Shown: positions 16,391-26,133, numbered from the stretch's first letter. The stretch is 64,000 nt of DNA from Muribaculaceae bacterium (GCA_016290325.1 JAEETL010000002.1:62001-126000); one strand, 5' to 3'. Numbers and translations are program-made. Notes: generated by a model from the sequence alone, not told the origin.

Positions 16391-17281
16391 ATGAAAGTGA
16401 TGAAATTTGGCGGAACCTCGGTCGGCAGTATCGAGAGTCTGCGTAACCTGCGAGATATAGTTAATGCCGCTCCCAAACCCGTATTGGTGGTGGTTTCGGC
16501 AATGGGTGGCTTTACCAATCAGCTTTTAGCGATGTGTGAACAGGCACAGCAACGCGACATCTCATGTCTCGATACCCTCGAGCAGGCGCGTCAGCGCCAC
16601 CATGATGCTGTCGACGGCGTTGTTGTCGAGTCGATGCGTGACGAGGTCCATGCGACTATCGACCGCTTCATTGACGAGAGCCTCAAGCCCTATTACCTTG
16701 CCCTGGCGACCAATCCCCGCATGGGAGTGGACGAGATGCAGCGCTTGTGCGATGCCATTGTCGCCCACGGCGAGATCCTGTCGTCGGCCATCGTGACCGG
16801 CATGTTTGAGGATGGTGTGCCTCACTTGTCGCTCAATTATATGCGCACCCGGGCCGATGGCGCTGGACGTGTCCTCGATTGGGAGGAAACCGAGCGCTTG
16901 GTCAAGGCGGATTTCACTTCGCTGGCTGAGGGCGTGCATGTCGCCCAGGGCTTTATTTCGCGTGACAAGGATTCGGGCGATGTGACCAACCTGGGACGTG
17001 GTGGCAGTGATTATACAGCCGCTATCCTTGCCGCATTGCTCGATGCCGAGGCGTTGGAGATTTGGACCGACGTGGACGGCTTCATGACGGCTGACCCGCG
17101 CACTCATCCCGATGCCACGGTGATCCCGCAGATGACCTATGCCCAGGCTCAGGAAATGTGTGATGCCGGTGCCAAGGTCATCTACCCGCCAACGATTGCT
17201 CCCGTAGCGATGAAACACATCCCCGTGTGGGTGAAAAACACATTCAATCCTGCCGCTCCCGGAACGGTAATCGTTGATTGA
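16391..17281 (+). CDS. Aspartate kinase catalytic domain without ACT domains
   Basis: Phosphorylates aspartate, the first step toward lysine, threonine and methionine. From ATG 16391 it is 296 aa, against about 400-450 for usual aspartokinases. The catalytic part is complete: KFGGTSVGS (residues 5-13), VVSAMGG, a VAHGEILSS segment, GRGGSDYTAAILA and WTDVDGFMTADPR. It stops after HIPVWVKNTFNPAAPGTVIVD, exactly where the two ACT regulatory domains usually start. The next gene begins 2 bp later, so the missing part is not hidden in another frame. The TTG at 16382 is a less likely start. Lack of ACT domains implies no lysine/threonine feedback, unless a separate ACT subunit exists; this is inference. 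Confidence 0.88.
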   Translation: MKVMKFGGTSVGSIESLRNLRDIVNAAPKPVLVVVSAMGGFTNQLLAMCEQAQQRDISCLDTLEQARQRHHDAVDGVVVESMRDEVHATIDRFIDESLKPYYLALATNPRMGVDEMQRLCDAIVAHGEILSSAIVTGMFEDGVPHLSLNYMRTRADGAGRVLDWEETERLVKADFTSLAEGVHVAQGFISRDKDSGDVTNLGRGGSDYTAAILAALLDAEALEIWTDVDGFMTADPRTHPDATVIPQMTYAQAQEMCDAGAKVIYPPTIAPVAMKHIPVWVKNTFNPAAPGTVIVD

Positions 17282-17283
17282 GT

Positions 17284-18591
17284 ATGTTATACTATAGCAC
17301 AACCAACAGGCAGAACACTGCTACGCTCGAACAGGCGGTCATGACGGGACTTGCTGCCGATGGCGGCTTGTATGTCCCTCAACGGTTGCCGCGCCTGCCA
17401 AAGGCGTTTCTGCGCAACATGAGTTCGATGACGCTGCCCGAGATGGCACATGCGATTTCTGCGTTTGCTCTTCATGGTGACGTGCCCACCGATGTGTTGC
17501 ATGAAATCGTGTTCGAGTCGATGGATTTCGACATTCCGCTGGTCAAGACGGCTGGAGGCAATTATCTGCTTGAGCTCTTTCATGGTCCCACCATGGCGTT
17601 CAAGGACGTGGGCTCGCGTTTCATGGCCCGATTGCTCAGATATTACCGCTCCCGAAATCCCGAGTGGAAAACGCTTAACGTGCTGGTGCCCACCAGCGGT
17701 GACACGGGTAGCGCAGTGGCCAACAGTTTCCTGAATATGCCTGGAGTCAAGGTTTATGTCCTTTTTCCCCGTGGAGCAGTGGGGCTAATCCAGAAGGCCC
17801 AATTCGCCTCACTGGGGGGCAATGTCACGGCCATTGAGGTCAACGGCTCGTTTGACGACTGCAAGATGCTGGTTGAGAAAGCTTTCATGGATGACGAGCT
17901 TAACGCCACCATGCGGCTCACGAGTGCTACCTCGATCAATTATGCTAGGCTCATTCCTCAGATGATCTATTATTTCTGGGCCTATGTGCAGCTAGCCAAT
18001 AAGGGTGTTGACACCAGAAATCTCGTTTTTGCTGTGCCGTGCTCCAATTTAGGTAACCTCACGAGCGGTTTGATGGCCCAGCAGATGGGATTGCCCGTCA
18101 AGCGCTTCATCAGCGTTGAGAATCAGAATAATATCTTTTACAACTATGTCAAGACAGGTGAGTTTACACCCAAGCCCACCCAGTACAGCATAGCTCCGGC
18201 GCTGGATGCGGGATGCCCCAGTAATTTTGGGCGTGTGGTGGAACTGTTAGGTACTCATGAGAACATCTGCCGTCACATTCATGCTTATAGCTATAACGAC
18301 GACCAGATCATTGAAACCATCCAACAGACCTATCGTGACGAAGGCTATCTGCTTGATCCTCACACCGCGGTCGCTTATCGTGCCATGAAAGAGGATGTCC
18401 AGCCAGGAGAGACCTGTGTGACCTTGGCTACCGCTCATCCTGCCAAACTCAAACCATTGATGGAGAGAATAATAGAGCAGCCTATCGCGATGCCTAAGCA
18501 GCTAGCGGAATTCCTTAAAAGTGAACGCCATGTCCTGCCCATGAAGAACGGCTTCACCAGTTTCAAGCGCCTTCTCTTGAGCAACAACTGA
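17284..18591 (+). CDS. thrC: Threonine synthase
   Basis: PLP enzyme converting O-phosphohomoserine to threonine; cytoplasmic. 435 aa, usual length. N-terminal LYYSTTNRQNTATLEQAV, catalytic lysine K107 in HGPTMAFKDVG, PTSGDTGSAVANSF phosphate loop, and a C-terminal ATAHPAKL segment. Starting at ATG 17284 leaves 2 bp after the aspartokinase stop, suggesting translational coupling; the TTG at 17278 would overlap it. Homoserine dehydrogenase and homoserine kinase are not next to it. Confidence 0.95.
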   Translation: MLYYSTTNRQNTATLEQAVMTGLAADGGLYVPQRLPRLPKAFLRNMSSMTLPEMAHAISAFALHGDVPTDVLHEIVFESMDFDIPLVKTAGGNYLLELFHGPTMAFKDVGSRFMARLLRYYRSRNPEWKTLNVLVPTSGDTGSAVANSFLNMPGVKVYVLFPRGAVGLIQKAQFASLGGNVTAIEVNGSFDDCKMLVEKAFMDDELNATMRLTSATSINYARLIPQMIYYFWAYVQLANKGVDTRNLVFAVPCSNLGNLTSGLMAQQMGLPVKRFISVENQNNIFYNYVKTGEFTPKPTQYSIAPALDAGCPSNFGRVVELLGTHENICRHIHAYSYNDDQIIETIQQTYRDEGYLLDPHTAVAYRAMKEDVQPGETCVTLATAHPAKLKPLMERIIEQPIAMPKQLAEFLKSERHVLPMKNGFTSFKRLLLSNN

Positions 18592-18753
18592 TGATTGGTG
18601 TCCGGGAAAAGTAGTGCAGGGTTTACAAAACACTCGATTGAAACATAAATCGAGCTCGCTCGAGATATTCAATCAAATTATTAATCAAACAAATTTTGTA
18701 TTAATATTAGAATAATTTAAATTTTTATATTAATTTTTTAAATAATTTGTATT

Positions 18754-18776
18754 AATTTCCCGTGCGATAGCACGGT
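18754..18776 (+). repeat. 23-bp palindrome-containing repeat, copy 1
   Basis: A 23-base sequence (18754-18776), whose core CCGTGCGATAGCACGG can fold with a GATA loop, is found again identically at 56009-56031. It sits in an AT-rich intergenic block after thrC. The rest of 18592-18863 shows only AT-rich sequence and a small CTCGAT/ATCGAG stem (18631-18652). Confidence 0.6.
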
Positions 18777-18863
18777 CAATTTACCAAGTCATAGTTTTGA
18801 CACAGCCCCTTCTTTTTTTCGGACGAACAATTATGACACCCTAAGATGTTATGTGAATGGATA

Positions 18864-19790
18864 TTACAGGAGGAAGAAGAGTGACACGCCGATGACCGAG
18901 ATGACGGCACCGACCAAGCTTTTCAGTGTGATGGGCTGCTTGAATATCCACCAGGCGGGCAGTATGATGATGATAGGCGTCAACGCCATGAGCGTACTGG
19001 CGATACCAGCGGCGGTGTACTGCACGGCAAGCAGCGACGCACCCACACCGACAAAAGGTCCGAATATGGTCGTGGCAATGGCGGCTATCACGCCTTTACG
19101 GTCCTGCATGCCACGCTGCAAGGGTTTGAAACCCTCACGCCAGGCCATCAACAATGCGAAACCGATAGTTCCCGCGATACAGCGGAAGAAATTGGCGTGG
19201 AACGGAAGCATCCACGACTGCAACTCGGTCGTGAGCGAGGCTTCATAATGGTTCATGCCGATTTTGCTCAGCACAAGTCCAACACCTTGACACACAGCTG
19301 CTCCGATGGCGAATAGTACACCAGCCAGTGGCAGCTTGAGCGACACTTTGTGGTTATCACCTCGTCCCAGCACGCTGATGGCGATACCGGCCAGGGTGAC
19401 CAGCATCGCGAGCATGGCTGTGGGGCGAATCTGCTGTCCCAGCGTGAACCAGGCCATGATAGCAGCCGTGATGGGTGCCAGGGTCATAAACAGTTGACCG
19501 AATTTTGACCCGATGATGATGTAGCACTGGAACAGGCAAAAGTCGCCGATGACATAGCCCACAAGTCCCGAGAGCAGCATCCACAAGTAGGCCTCGGTAC
19601 TAGCGCCGGCGGGCAGTGGTGAGCCGCCCATTACCCAAAACAAGATACACGAGAAAATGAGGGTGATTACCATGCGCATCAGGTTGAGCGTCAGGTTGCC
19701 CATGCGCTTGCTGCCGAACTCGCTCAGCAGCGCGGTCGCCGTCCACGAGAAGGCAACGCCTATCGATATGATTTCGCCAATGTATTGCAC
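18864..19790 (-). CDS. EamA/DMT superfamily transporter
   Basis: A 308-residue inner-membrane protein with about ten hydrophobic segments in two repeated EamA halves (the second starting near LPLAGVLFAIGAAVCQG), typical of drug/metabolite exporters. Substrate is unknown. The start is GTG at 19790 (VQYIGEIIS), directly after a -7 promoter box, so this transcript too may be leaderless. The C-terminal PAWWIFKQPITLKSLVGAVIS segment is family-typical. It is not in an operon. Confidence 0.85.
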   Translation of the reverse strand: MQYIGEIISIGVAFSWTATALLSEFGSKRMGNLTLNLMRMVITLIFSCILFWVMGGSPLPAGASTEAYLWMLLSGLVGYVIGDFCLFQCYIIIGSKFGQLFMTLAPITAAIMAWFTLGQQIRPTAMLAMLVTLAGIAISVLGRGDNHKVSLKLPLAGVLFAIGAAVCQGVGLVLSKIGMNHYEASLTTELQSWMLPFHANFFRCIAGTIGFALLMAWREGFKPLQRGMQDRKGVIAAIATTIFGPFVGVGASLLAVQYTAAGIASTLMALTPIIIILPAWWIFKQPITLKSLVGAVISVIGVSLFFLL

Positions 19791-19795
19791 GGCTG

Positions 19796-19803
19796 CAAAG
19801 GTA
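19796..19803 (-). promoter_or_regulatory. -7 promoter box 5 nt before a GTG start (leaderless candidate)
   Basis: Minus-strand TACCTTTG, then CAGCC, then GTG at 19790. Confidence 0.55.
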
Positions 19804-19867
19804 CGATGAAGATGTCAAAAATAAATGGGTTTTTAGTACAAAAATCTAAAATCTGAAAACTTTTCAG

Positions 19868-19875
19868 TATATTTG
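19868..19875 (+). promoter_or_regulatory. -7 promoter box for the PBP1A gene
   Basis: TATATTTG followed by CAG. The leader to ATG 20020 would be about 140 nt and is A-rich. Confidence 0.6.
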
Positions 19876-20019
19876 CAGTTTGATAAGTGTCGTTTTGGCC
19901 CGTTGAATTGTTCAATGGGTTGAATGATAATGAATTAATAACTAACGATTGAAATATAAAGAGTTTTCAGAGAAAGCTAACAATTGACTGCTATCTGTTA
20001 ACTATTATCTATAAGAGAT

Positions 20020-22473
20020 ATGAGCGAGAAAACTACTGGAAAGAAGAAAAACAAGCGTCGTAGCATTGCCCGCAAGATGTGGACCTGGTTTGCCATCTTG
20101 GTGGCTCTTGTGGTGCTAATGTTTGTGTTGATCTACAATGGCGTGATAGGCTACATGCCTCCTATCGACCAGTTGAAGAACCCGACCGACAAGTTTGCAT
20201 CGACCATCTACAGTTCCGATGGCGTGGAGATGGGACGCTATTACCGCAGCCGCAGTAACCGCATCTATGTAGACTTTGACGAGATGTCGCCCTACCTGAC
20301 CGAGGCGCTGATCGCTACCGAGGACTCGCGCTTTGACGAGCACTCGGGTGTTGACGTGAAGGCCATCGGGCGTGCGATCATCAAGCGTATCATTATGGGT
20401 CAGAAAAGCGCCGGTGGCGGTAGCACCATCACCCAGCAGCTGGCCAAGCAGTTATACTCGCCCGAATCCCATAACATCTTTGAGCGCGCCTTGAAAAAGC
20501 CTGTCGAGTGGGTGATCGCCGTGAAACTCGAGCGCTATTACACCAAGGACGAGATCATCAAGATGTACTTCAACCAGTTTGACTTCCTGAACAATGCCGT
20601 GGGCATTAAGATGGCCTCGGAGGTCTATTTTGACAAGGATCCTAAGGATTTGAACATCCAGGAGGCCGCCACGCTGGTGGGCATGTGCAAGAATCCTTCT
20701 TATTACAACCCCGTTCGTTATGGCGAACGCACGCGCCAGCGCCGCAATGTGGTGTTTGAGCAGATGGTCAAGGCGGGTTACCTGAGCGAGGCCGAGTGCA
20801 ACCAGTTGAAGGGAACGCCCCTCGTGGTCAAATTCAAGAAACTGGACCACAACGATGGTCCCGCGCCCTACTTCCGCGAGGAGTTGCGTCGCGTAATGAG
20901 TGCCAAGAAGCCCAAACGCAGCGACTATCCGTCATGGAACCAGCAGGCATTCATCGATGACTCGGTGGCATGGGCAGTGAATCCCCTTTATGGCTGGTGC
21001 AACAAGAACACCAAGCCCGACGGCTCACATTATGATATCTATACCGATGGCTTGAAGATCTATACCACCATCGATTCTCGCATGCAGGAGTATGCCGAGA
21101 AGGCTGTACATAAACACATGAGCAAGACCTTGCAGCCTGCCTTCCTGCGTGAGCGCGGCGGTACCAAGAATCCTTACACCAATAACAAGCAGGAGCTTTC
21201 CAGCGCTGGAAAGCAGGCGCTCATCAATGCGGCCATCCGTCACAGTGAGCGTTATCGCGTGCTTAAGAAAGCAGGTAAGAGCGATGCCGAGATCATGGAG
21301 AACTTCAAGAAGCCGGTTCAGATGCACCTGTTCAACTATGAGGGTGGATTTGATGCCCAGATGTCGCCGCTCGACTCGCTGCTTTACACCAAGTCGTTCC
21401 TGCGTTGCGCCATGATGTCGATGGATCCCGTCACGGGCTTTGTTAAGGCTTATGTGGGCGGTCCCAACTTCCGCTTCTTCAAGTATGACATGGTATCGAC
21501 AGGACGTCGCCAGATTGGTTCGACTGTTAAGCCCTTTGTCTATTCCCAGGCCATTGAGTTTGGTGGCTTGACGCCTTGCTCTACACGTCCTGGTGGTGCG
21601 CCTAACATTATATGGAATAATGAGGTGTACAATCCGCAAAACGAGGGTAGCGGTGGCGGAATGGACCTGCGTAACGCGTTGAAGTACTCCAAGAACTGGA
21701 TTTCCGCTGGATTTATGCGCGGCACCCGCGAGAACTGGATTGAACGCAACGGTTACTACACCATGACCCCCGAGGAATTGGCTAAGTGGATGCATAGCTT
21801 TGGCATCACGAGCTATCTCGACCCCGTGCCTGCATTGAGTCTTGGCTCCTGTGAGGTGACGCTGCGCGAGATGGTGGCCGCTTATTCAGCCTTTGCTAAC
21901 GGCGGTATGCGCGTCGAGCCGGTCTATGTGTCGCGCATCACTGACAACCGTGGTAACGTGCTGGCTGAGTTCACGGGTAGCCAAACCGAGATCATGAGCG
22001 AGGACACCTACCTGAAGATGCTCTCGATGCTTACCGAGGTTGTGGATGGCGGTACGGGTGCGCGACTGCGCTACGCCTATGGCATCACAGCCGAGATGGG
22101 TGGTAAGACAGGTACCACCAACTTCCATAGCGACGGTTGGTTCATGGGCTTCACGCCCGAGTTGGTGACCGGCGTTTGGGTCGGTGGTGAGGAACGCTAT
22201 ATCCATTTCAACAGCATGGCGATGGGACAGGGTGCCGAGGCAGCGCTGCCTATTCTGGGCTACTTTATGAAGTGGATCTACGACGATAGGACCCTCCCTT
22301 ACAAGCAGAGCACCAAGTTTGAGTTCCCCAAGGACTTTAACGCCTGTGGAGATGAGTGGAGCGGATATGCTGGCAGCGGTGGAGGCTGGCATGGCGGCGG
22401 CGGTGGCGGCGGTGACGCTGGCGAAGGCGGCGGTGGCGGCCAAGACGAAGCCGTCGAAGGACTCTTCGACTAA
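20020..22473 (+). CDS. Class A penicillin-binding protein 1A (transglycosylase/transpeptidase)
   Basis: Bifunctional peptidoglycan synthase. A basic cytoplasmic N-terminus and one transmembrane helix (about residues 20-40) are followed by the GT51 glycosyltransferase domain, with ATEDSRFDEHSGVD (catalytic Glu) and GGSTITQQLAKQL. The transpeptidase domain has the STVK box (S501, K504 in RQIGSTVKPF), a YSKN-type second motif, and KTGTT in GGKTGTTNFHSDGWFMGF. All catalytic motifs are intact. The 817-residue chain ends in an unusual glycine-rich tail (about residues 785-805) followed by acidic residues ending EGLFD. Peptidoglycan partners in the window are mtgA and the M15, M23 peptidases. Confidence 0.95.
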   Translation: MSEKTTGKKKNKRRSIARKMWTWFAILVALVVLMFVLIYNGVIGYMPPIDQLKNPTDKFASTIYSSDGVEMGRYYRSRSNRIYVDFDEMSPYLTEALIATEDSRFDEHSGVDVKAIGRAIIKRIIMGQKSAGGGSTITQQLAKQLYSPESHNIFERALKKPVEWVIAVKLERYYTKDEIIKMYFNQFDFLNNAVGIKMASEVYFDKDPKDLNIQEAATLVGMCKNPSYYNPVRYGERTRQRRNVVFEQMVKAGYLSEAECNQLKGTPLVVKFKKLDHNDGPAPYFREELRRVMSAKKPKRSDYPSWNQQAFIDDSVAWAVNPLYGWCNKNTKPDGSHYDIYTDGLKIYTTIDSRMQEYAEKAVHKHMSKTLQPAFLRERGGTKNPYTNNKQELSSAGKQALINAAIRHSERYRVLKKAGKSDAEIMENFKKPVQMHLFNYEGGFDAQMSPLDSLLYTKSFLRCAMMSMDPVTGFVKAYVGGPNFRFFKYDMVSTGRRQIGSTVKPFVYSQAIEFGGLTPCSTRPGGAPNIIWNNEVYNPQNEGSGGGMDLRNALKYSKNWISAGFMRGTRENWIERNGYYTMTPEELAKWMHSFGITSYLDPVPALSLGSCEVTLREMVAAYSAFANGGMRVEPVYVSRITDNRGNVLAEFTGSQTEIMSEDTYLKMLSMLTEVVDGGTGARLRYAYGITAEMGGKTGTTNFHSDGWFMGFTPELVTGVWVGGEERYIHFNSMAMGQGAEAALPILGYFMKWIYDDRTLPYKQSTKFEFPKDFNACGDEWSGYAGSGGGWHGGGGGGGDAGEGGGGGQDEAVEGLFD

Positions 22474-22512
22474 CACAAAGTAGCCGAGCTATAGCTCGGC
22501 TACTTTGTGTTA
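22471..22512 (+). terminator. 42-bp perfect palindrome overlapping the PBP1A stop codon
   Basis: The sequence from the TAA stop (22471) to 22512 equals its own reverse complement over 42 bases, with core GCCGAGCTATAGCTCGGC. There is no T-run right after it, so it may be a transcript-end stabiliser or a weak terminator that works together with the next hairpin. Confidence 0.7.
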
Positions 22513-22530
22513 GTTAGATAATAGTTAATA

Positions 22531-22569
22531 AAAATGAGAACATTAAATAAGGTAATGTTCTCATTTTTT
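22531..22569. terminator. Bidirectional terminator between PBP1A and folD
   Basis: Fifteen-base arms AAAATGAGAACATTA (22531-22545) and TAATGTTCTCATTTT (22553-22567), with A-runs before and T-runs after, so it can work on both strands for the convergent genes. Confidence 0.88.
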
Positions 22570-22599
22570 ATAGAGGTAGTTATTGTTAACTATTCACTT

Positions 22600-23478
22600 T
22601 TAACTGAAATACTCCTTCTTTGCTGCTGCAAGGGTGTTGTTCATCAGTGAGCAGATGGTCATGGGGCCAACGCCGCCGGGGACGGGAGTGATGTACTCGC
22701 ACTTGGGAGCCACCTCGTCAAACTTCACGTCACCGTTCAGGCGGTAACCTGTCTTGCTCTCGGGGTCGGCTACGCGAGTCGTACCCACGTCGATGACGAT
22801 GGCGCCGTCCTTCACCATGTCAGCCGTTACAAAGTTCGGGCGACCAATGGCGGCGATGATGATGTCAGCCTGGCGGCACTCTTCCTTGAGCGTAGCCGAA
22901 TGACTGTGGCAGATGGTTACCGTGGCGTCGCCATGCTCTTTCTGGAGCATGAGCTGTGCCATGGGCTTACCCACGATGTTGCTGCGACCCAGCACCACGC
23001 ACTTCTTGCCCGAGGTGGGGATGTTGTAGCGCTTCAGCAAGGTGATGATACCCAAGGGTGTAGCCGAGATGAAGCTAGGCAGACCCAACGCCATGCGGCC
23101 AGCATTCATCGGGTGGATGCCGTCAACGTCCTTGCGGTAATCGATGGTGTTGATCACCTTTTGCTCATTGATGTGTTTGGGCAAAGGCAGTTGCACGATG
23201 AAACCGTCCACGTCGTCATCCTCGTTGAGTTTCTTGATGCAATCCAGCAGTTGTTCCTCGGTCGCATCCTCGTCAAAGCGGATGAGCGACGACTTGAAAC
23301 CGCACTTTTCACAAGCGATCACCTTATTCTTCACATAGGACTCAGAGCCGCCGTCGTGTCCCACGAGAACGGCTGCCAGATGCGGGCGCTTCATGCCCGC
23401 TGCTATCATCTGATCCACCTCGGCCTTAATTTCCTCTTTGATGGCCGCAGCAGTATTCTTTCCGTCAATCAGTATCAT
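22600..23478 (-). CDS. folD: Methylene-THF dehydrogenase / methenyl-THF cyclohydrolase
   Basis: Bifunctional enzyme converting 5,10-methylene-THF to 10-formyl-THF in the cytoplasm. 292 aa, normal. Family motifs: [22 protein letters not shown] (Tyr and Lys of the active site), [41 protein letters not shown] (NADP site) and [16 protein letters not shown]. It works downstream of GlyA (5852-7132). A minus-strand -7 box at 23584-23591 would give a leader of about 100 nt. Confidence 0.96.
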   Translation of the reverse strand: MILIDGKNTAAAIKEEIKAEVDQMIAAGMKRPHLAAVLVGHDGGSESYVKNKVIACEKCGFKSSLIRFDEDATEEQLLDCIKKLNEDDDVDGFIVQLPLPKHINEQKVINTIDYRKDVDGIHPMNAGRMALGLPSFISATPLGIITLLKRYNIPTSGKKCVVLGRSNIVGKPMAQLMLQKEHGDATVTICHSHSATLKEECRQADIIIAAIGRPNFVTADMVKDGAIVIDVGTTRVADPESKTGYRLNGDVKFDEVAPKCEYITPVPGGVGPMTICSLMNNTLAAAKKEYFS

Positions 23479-23583
23479 GTTATCTGTTAATTTATTTAGT
23501 TATGTTGTTATTGCTCAGCTGATTATGCGCGATATTTGTTTCTTTGAAAACTTAAAAAATAACCTTGGCGCAAAATCAAGCGA

Positions 23584-23591
23584 CAAAATTA
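23584..23591 (-). promoter_or_regulatory. -7 promoter box for folD
   Basis: Minus-strand TAATTTTG, about 105 nt before ATG 23478. The gap 23479-23669 holds nothing else that stands out. Confidence 0.5.
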
Positions 23592-23669
23592 CTCAAAATT
23601 TGTCAATTACAGTGGACTTGCGTCCAACTTTTCAATCTCAGTTTAGCTTTTTTATGTTTACGGTGAGGT

Positions 23670-26132
23670 TCACACGGGATCGACGTCGTAGTAGAGGCGG
23701 ACGGACTTCATGCGGGCATCGGCGGCAAGCATCTGCTCATAGAGGTTGCGCAGAATGGTCTTGACCTTGGCCATCGAGGCCATTGTTTCCATTTTAAGCG
23801 TGATTTGGCGGATGTACATGTTTTGAACTCTGGCGACAAATGGTGCCATCGGCCCCAGGACTCGCGTGCCGAACACTTGACGCAACAGGTTGCTGTATCT
23901 AACCGCTAACTCTCCAACCGTGGCATCTTCTTTATGCTTGAGGTAGATGTTGATCACCTTGGTGAACGGCGGATAGCCAAATTTCTCACGGTCAGCGAGT
24001 TCGTGCTGGTAAAATCCCTCATAGTCGTGGGCTTGCACATACTTGATAACGTCATGCTCGGGATTGCTGGTCTGGATGATGACCTGGCCCTGCTTGTGGG
24101 CACGGCCTGCACGGCCCGATACCTGCTCGAGCATGTCAAAGGCGCGCTCGTGGCTGCGGAAGTCTGGAAAGTTGATCATCGTGTCGGCATTGAGGATGCC
24201 CACGATGCTCACCGCGTCAAAGTCCAGCCCCTTGGTCACCATCTGAGTGCCCACTAGAATGTTAGTGCGGTGAGCCGAAAACTCGTCGATGATGCGGTCA
24301 TAGCTGTTCTTACTGCGCGTGGTGTCGAGGTCCATGCGTGATATTTTCTCACCGGGAAAGACGGCATCGATGTCGTCCTCGATGCGCTCAGTGCCATATC
24401 CAATAATCTCGATACCAGGTAATTGACATGCGGGACATAGGTCGGGCAGGGAGATGGTGTAGCCGCAATAATGGCACACCAGGCTGCGGTTGTGCTTGTG
24501 GTAGGTGAGCGACACGTCACAATTTTCACATTTGGGCACACTGCCGCATTCCTTGCAGCGAACCATGGGCGAGTAGCCGCGGCGGTTCTGGAACAGGATG
24601 ATCTGTTCTCCGTTGGTCAGGGCCTGGCGGCAGCTGGCGATAAGCTTGTCGCTGAACAGGCCGTGCATCTCGCGGCGCTTGCGGGCATCGAGGGTGTCAA
24701 TGACATTGACTTGAGGCATCTGGATGTCGCCGTAGCGTGTGAGCAGCTTGACTAGCCCATATTTTCCGGCGAGGGCATTGTGATAGACCTCGATGGCGGG
24801 TGTGGCCGAGCCAAGTACGGTTTTCGCACCATGCATTTGTGCGAGTACCAGAGCCGCGTTGCGCCCATTATAGCGTGGGGCGGGATCTTGCTGCTTGTAG
24901 CTGCTGTCATGCTCCTCATCAACGATGACTAGCCCCAGGTTGGAGTAGGGGAGGAATACCGACGAGCGCACGCCGATGACAACACACGGTTCGCTCGTGT
25001 CGAGCAGGCGTTTCCAGATGTCCACGCGCTCGTTGTCACTGAATCGTGAGTGATAAATGAGCAGCTTGTCGCCGAACACGCGGCGCAAACGATGAGTCAG
25101 TTGAGTGGTCAAGGCAATCTCGGGCACGAGATAGAGTACCTGCTTGCCCAGCTTGAGCGCGTCGGCGATGAGGTGCATATAGACCGACGTCTTGCCGCTG
25201 CTGGTCACGCCATGGAGCAGGGTAATGGCGTGCTGCTTCATCGACTGGTGGATTTCGTCATAAGCTCGCTGTTGCTCGTCACTCAGCGTGGGCGGTTCCT
25301 CGAGTACTGAGCCCAACTCGGCAAAACGGTTAATTTCTTTCTTGTAAATCTCAAACATGCCGCGCTTCACCGCATCACTGAGCACGGCAGTGCTCACTTG
25401 GGAACGCTTGAGCAGGTTTTCCTTGCTTACCTCGCGAACCTCTCCCAATTGTAGCCATCTCGACAGGTCCAGATAGGCGAGCAGCAGGGCTTCCTGTTTG
25501 GGCGCTCGCTTGAGTTGGTCAAACCACTGGTGCAGCGATGCCTCATCGTCGCGGGCAATAGTCAGCCTGACACATGCCTCGGTCTTGGGGCGGTAGTTGT
25601 CGATCACGCGCTCGCTTACGTGCAGTGCATCGAGGTCTAACAAGTGGCTGACATTTCGTTCTACGGTCTTAAAACCGGTTGCCTTGGCAATTTCGGCAAT
25701 CTGAACGCGTCCACGCTGGGCTGTAAAGTCCAAAATGACGCGTTCGCGGTCGGTAAGTTGGCCTGGCTCGCTTTCCTCAAAGTCGGGATTGGCGCTGATG
25801 GTCGTCTCGCTTTCCACCTTTAGCCCCGACGGCACGGCGGCTTTATAAACCTCACCTACCGAACACAGGTAGTAGTCGGCAATCCATTGCCAAAACTCCA
25901 GTTGCGGATGCCTCAGGATGGGTTTCTCGTCGAGTGTCCCCAGTATTTCCTTCACATCATAGCCCTTGGGTTCCCTGTCATGGAGCATGGTGACTATCGC
26001 CGTGAAAATCTTCTTGCGCCCGAAAGGCACGAGTACGCGCATGCCGATAGAGAGCGTCATCCCCTCAGGGATGCGGTAGGTATAAGTGCCGGGCAGGGCA
26101 AGCGGTAGCAGTGTTTCGGCAAATTTGGGCAT
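23670..26132 (-). CDS. priA: Primosomal replication restart helicase PriA
   Basis: Restarts stalled replication forks. 820 aa. Order: N-terminal 3'-DNA-binding domain (residues 1-100), winged-helix region, helicase with Walker A GVTSSGKT, DEEHDSSYKQ, the LGSATPAIE motif, and the paired zinc-binding cysteine set (CKECGSVPKCENCDVSL and VCHYCGYTISLPDLCPACQ). The later motifs VGTQMVTKGLDFD and QVSGRAGRA are also present. All motifs are complete. It starts 1 bp after the glycosyltransferase gene's stop codon (26134), so the two are co-transcribed. Confidence 0.96.
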   Translation of the reverse strand: MPKFAETLLPLALPGTYTYRIPEGMTLSIGMRVLVPFGRKKIFTAIVTMLHDREPKGYDVKEILGTLDEKPILRHPQLEFWQWIADYYLCSVGEVYKAAVPSGLKVESETTISANPDFEESEPGQLTDRERVILDFTAQRGRVQIAEIAKATGFKTVERNVSHLLDLDALHVSERVIDNYRPKTEACVRLTIARDDEASLHQWFDQLKRAPKQEALLLAYLDLSRWLQLGEVREVSKENLLKRSQVSTAVLSDAVKRGMFEIYKKEINRFAELGSVLEEPPTLSDEQQRAYDEIHQSMKQHAITLLHGVTSSGKTSVYMHLIADALKLGKQVLYLVPEIALTTQLTHRLRRVFGDKLLIYHSRFSDNERVDIWKRLLDTSEPCVVIGVRSSVFLPYSNLGLVIVDEEHDSSYKQQDPAPRYNGRNAALVLAQMHGAKTVLGSATPAIEVYHNALAGKYGLVKLLTRYGDIQMPQVNVIDTLDARKRREMHGLFSDKLIASCRQALTNGEQIILFQNRRGYSPMVRCKECGSVPKCENCDVSLTYHKHNRSLVCHYCGYTISLPDLCPACQLPGIEIIGYGTERIEDDIDAVFPGEKISRMDLDTTRSKNSYDRIIDEFSAHRTNILVGTQMVTKGLDFDAVSIVGILNADTMINFPDFRSHERAFDMLEQVSGRAGRAHKQGQVIIQTSNPEHDVIKYVQAHDYEGFYQHELADREKFGYPPFTKVINIYLKHKEDATVGELAVRYSNLLRQVFGTRVLGPMAPFVARVQNMYIRQITLKMETMASMAKVKTILRNLYEQMLAADARMKSVRLYYDVDPV

Positions 26133-26133
26133 G

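Noticed and set aside
16382-17281. TTG at 16382 as the aspartokinase start
   Set aside because: ATG 16391 gives the usual MKVMKFGGTS start; the TTG adds only three residues.
21025-21795. 256-residue minus-strand open frame inside PBP1A
   Set aside because: It is a shadow of the intact transpeptidase region.
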